64,000 nt of DNA from Brevundimonas sp. SORGH_AS_0993 (lineage in GTDB: Bacteria; Pseudomonadota; Alphaproteobacteria; Caulobacterales; Caulobacteraceae). The position numbers and the translations under genes are program-made. Shown one piece after another: positions 63,893 to 64,000 of this stretch (the stretch's first letter is position 1; every line of letters starts with the position of its first letter). Location: NCBI RefSeq assembly GCF_030818545.1, contig NZ_JAUTAH010000001.1, forward strand, positions 563,001 to 627,000, given 5' to 3'. The notes below the pieces were generated by a model. That model did not search any database and was not told where the DNA came from. It was given only the letters and a program-made list of their open reading frames with translations.

Positions 63893-64000
63893 ATGCACAC
63901 TTTCAGACATGCGCTTCTGGGCGCGGCGGCGATCAGCGCGACCTTGGCGGCGGCGCCCGCCTGGGCCCAGACCAAGAGCTTCGACGTGCCGGCTCAGCCG
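63893..64000 (+). CDS. TonB-dependent receptor, 5' end only (STN start)
   Basis: The ATG at 63893 is preceded by GGGGGA. The visible 36 residues are a Sec signal peptide (MHTFRHALLGAAAISATLAA then APAWAQ) and TKSFDVPAQP, the typical first strand of an STN signalling domain. It is in the position of the receptor of the third sigma/FecR cassette. The rest lies beyond the window, so the family is inferred from these few residues and the context. Confidence 0.7.
   Translation, partial: MHTFRHALLGAAAISATLAAAPAWAQTKSFDVPAQP

Overview
The window is high-GC alphaproteobacterial chromosome. A Caulobacter-type flagellar cluster (flbY-cheL-flgI divergent from fliX), an alphaproteobacterial dksA, an alphaproteobacterial LexA box (GTTC-N7-GTTC) in front of uvrA, and many TonB-dependent receptors (TBDRs) with FecI/FecR partners point to Caulobacterales, most likely Brevundimonas or a close relative. 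The genus is inferred from gene content and style, not from a search.

Layout. 0-9.9 kb: housekeeping genes (end of a polyprenyl synthase, squalene/phytoene-synthase-like protein, trmFO, three small membrane proteins, a CPBP protease, SOS-type uvrA, truncated hemoglobin). 9.9-10.4 kb: a 20-C run and an internally deleted ABC-F pseudogene. 10.4-16.5 kb: EAL protein, flbY-cheL-flgI / fliX, dksA, gltX. 16.5-18.4 kb: small exported protein, LOG-family enzyme, lipoprotein. 18.4-22.3 kb: an accessory patch with a broken alcohol dehydrogenase, an MFS exporter, an intact LysR regulator and a decayed LysR gene. 22.3-30.6 kb: exported metallophosphoesterase, a sigma/FecR/TBDR surface-signalling cassette, and a second TBDR with a frameshift. 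30.7-40.7 kb: an exported CocE/amino-acid-ester-hydrolase-like enzyme, a probable zinc locus (thioredoxin-like protein, ABC ATPase, FtsX-type permease with a His-rich loop, two DUF3299-like exported proteins, MerC protein) with two related palindromic operators, then an M1 metallopeptidase and an acid-phosphatase-like protein. 40.7-43.3 kb: a scar in which a degenerate IS481-family element separates remnants of two different genes. 43.3-51.6 kb: a five-gene minus-strand block (sigma, FecR, TBDR, amidohydrolase, second TBDR with an STN signalling domain). 51.8-53.7 kb: a HipBA-type toxin-antitoxin pair with a palindromic operator, bounded by an IS5-type remnant. 53.9-60.2 kb: a ~2,100-residue autotransporter adhesin carrying nine almost identical 270-bp repeats. 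60.6-64 kb: a LuxR-type regulator and a third sigma/FecR/TBDR cassette that runs off the window.

How it fits together: the main theme is outer-membrane traffic and its control. There are three sigma/FecR cassettes, five TBDR genes, one zinc-type ABC locus and one giant surface protein. The accessory patches show pseudogenes and IS scars. No tRNA, rRNA or CRISPR array was recognised.
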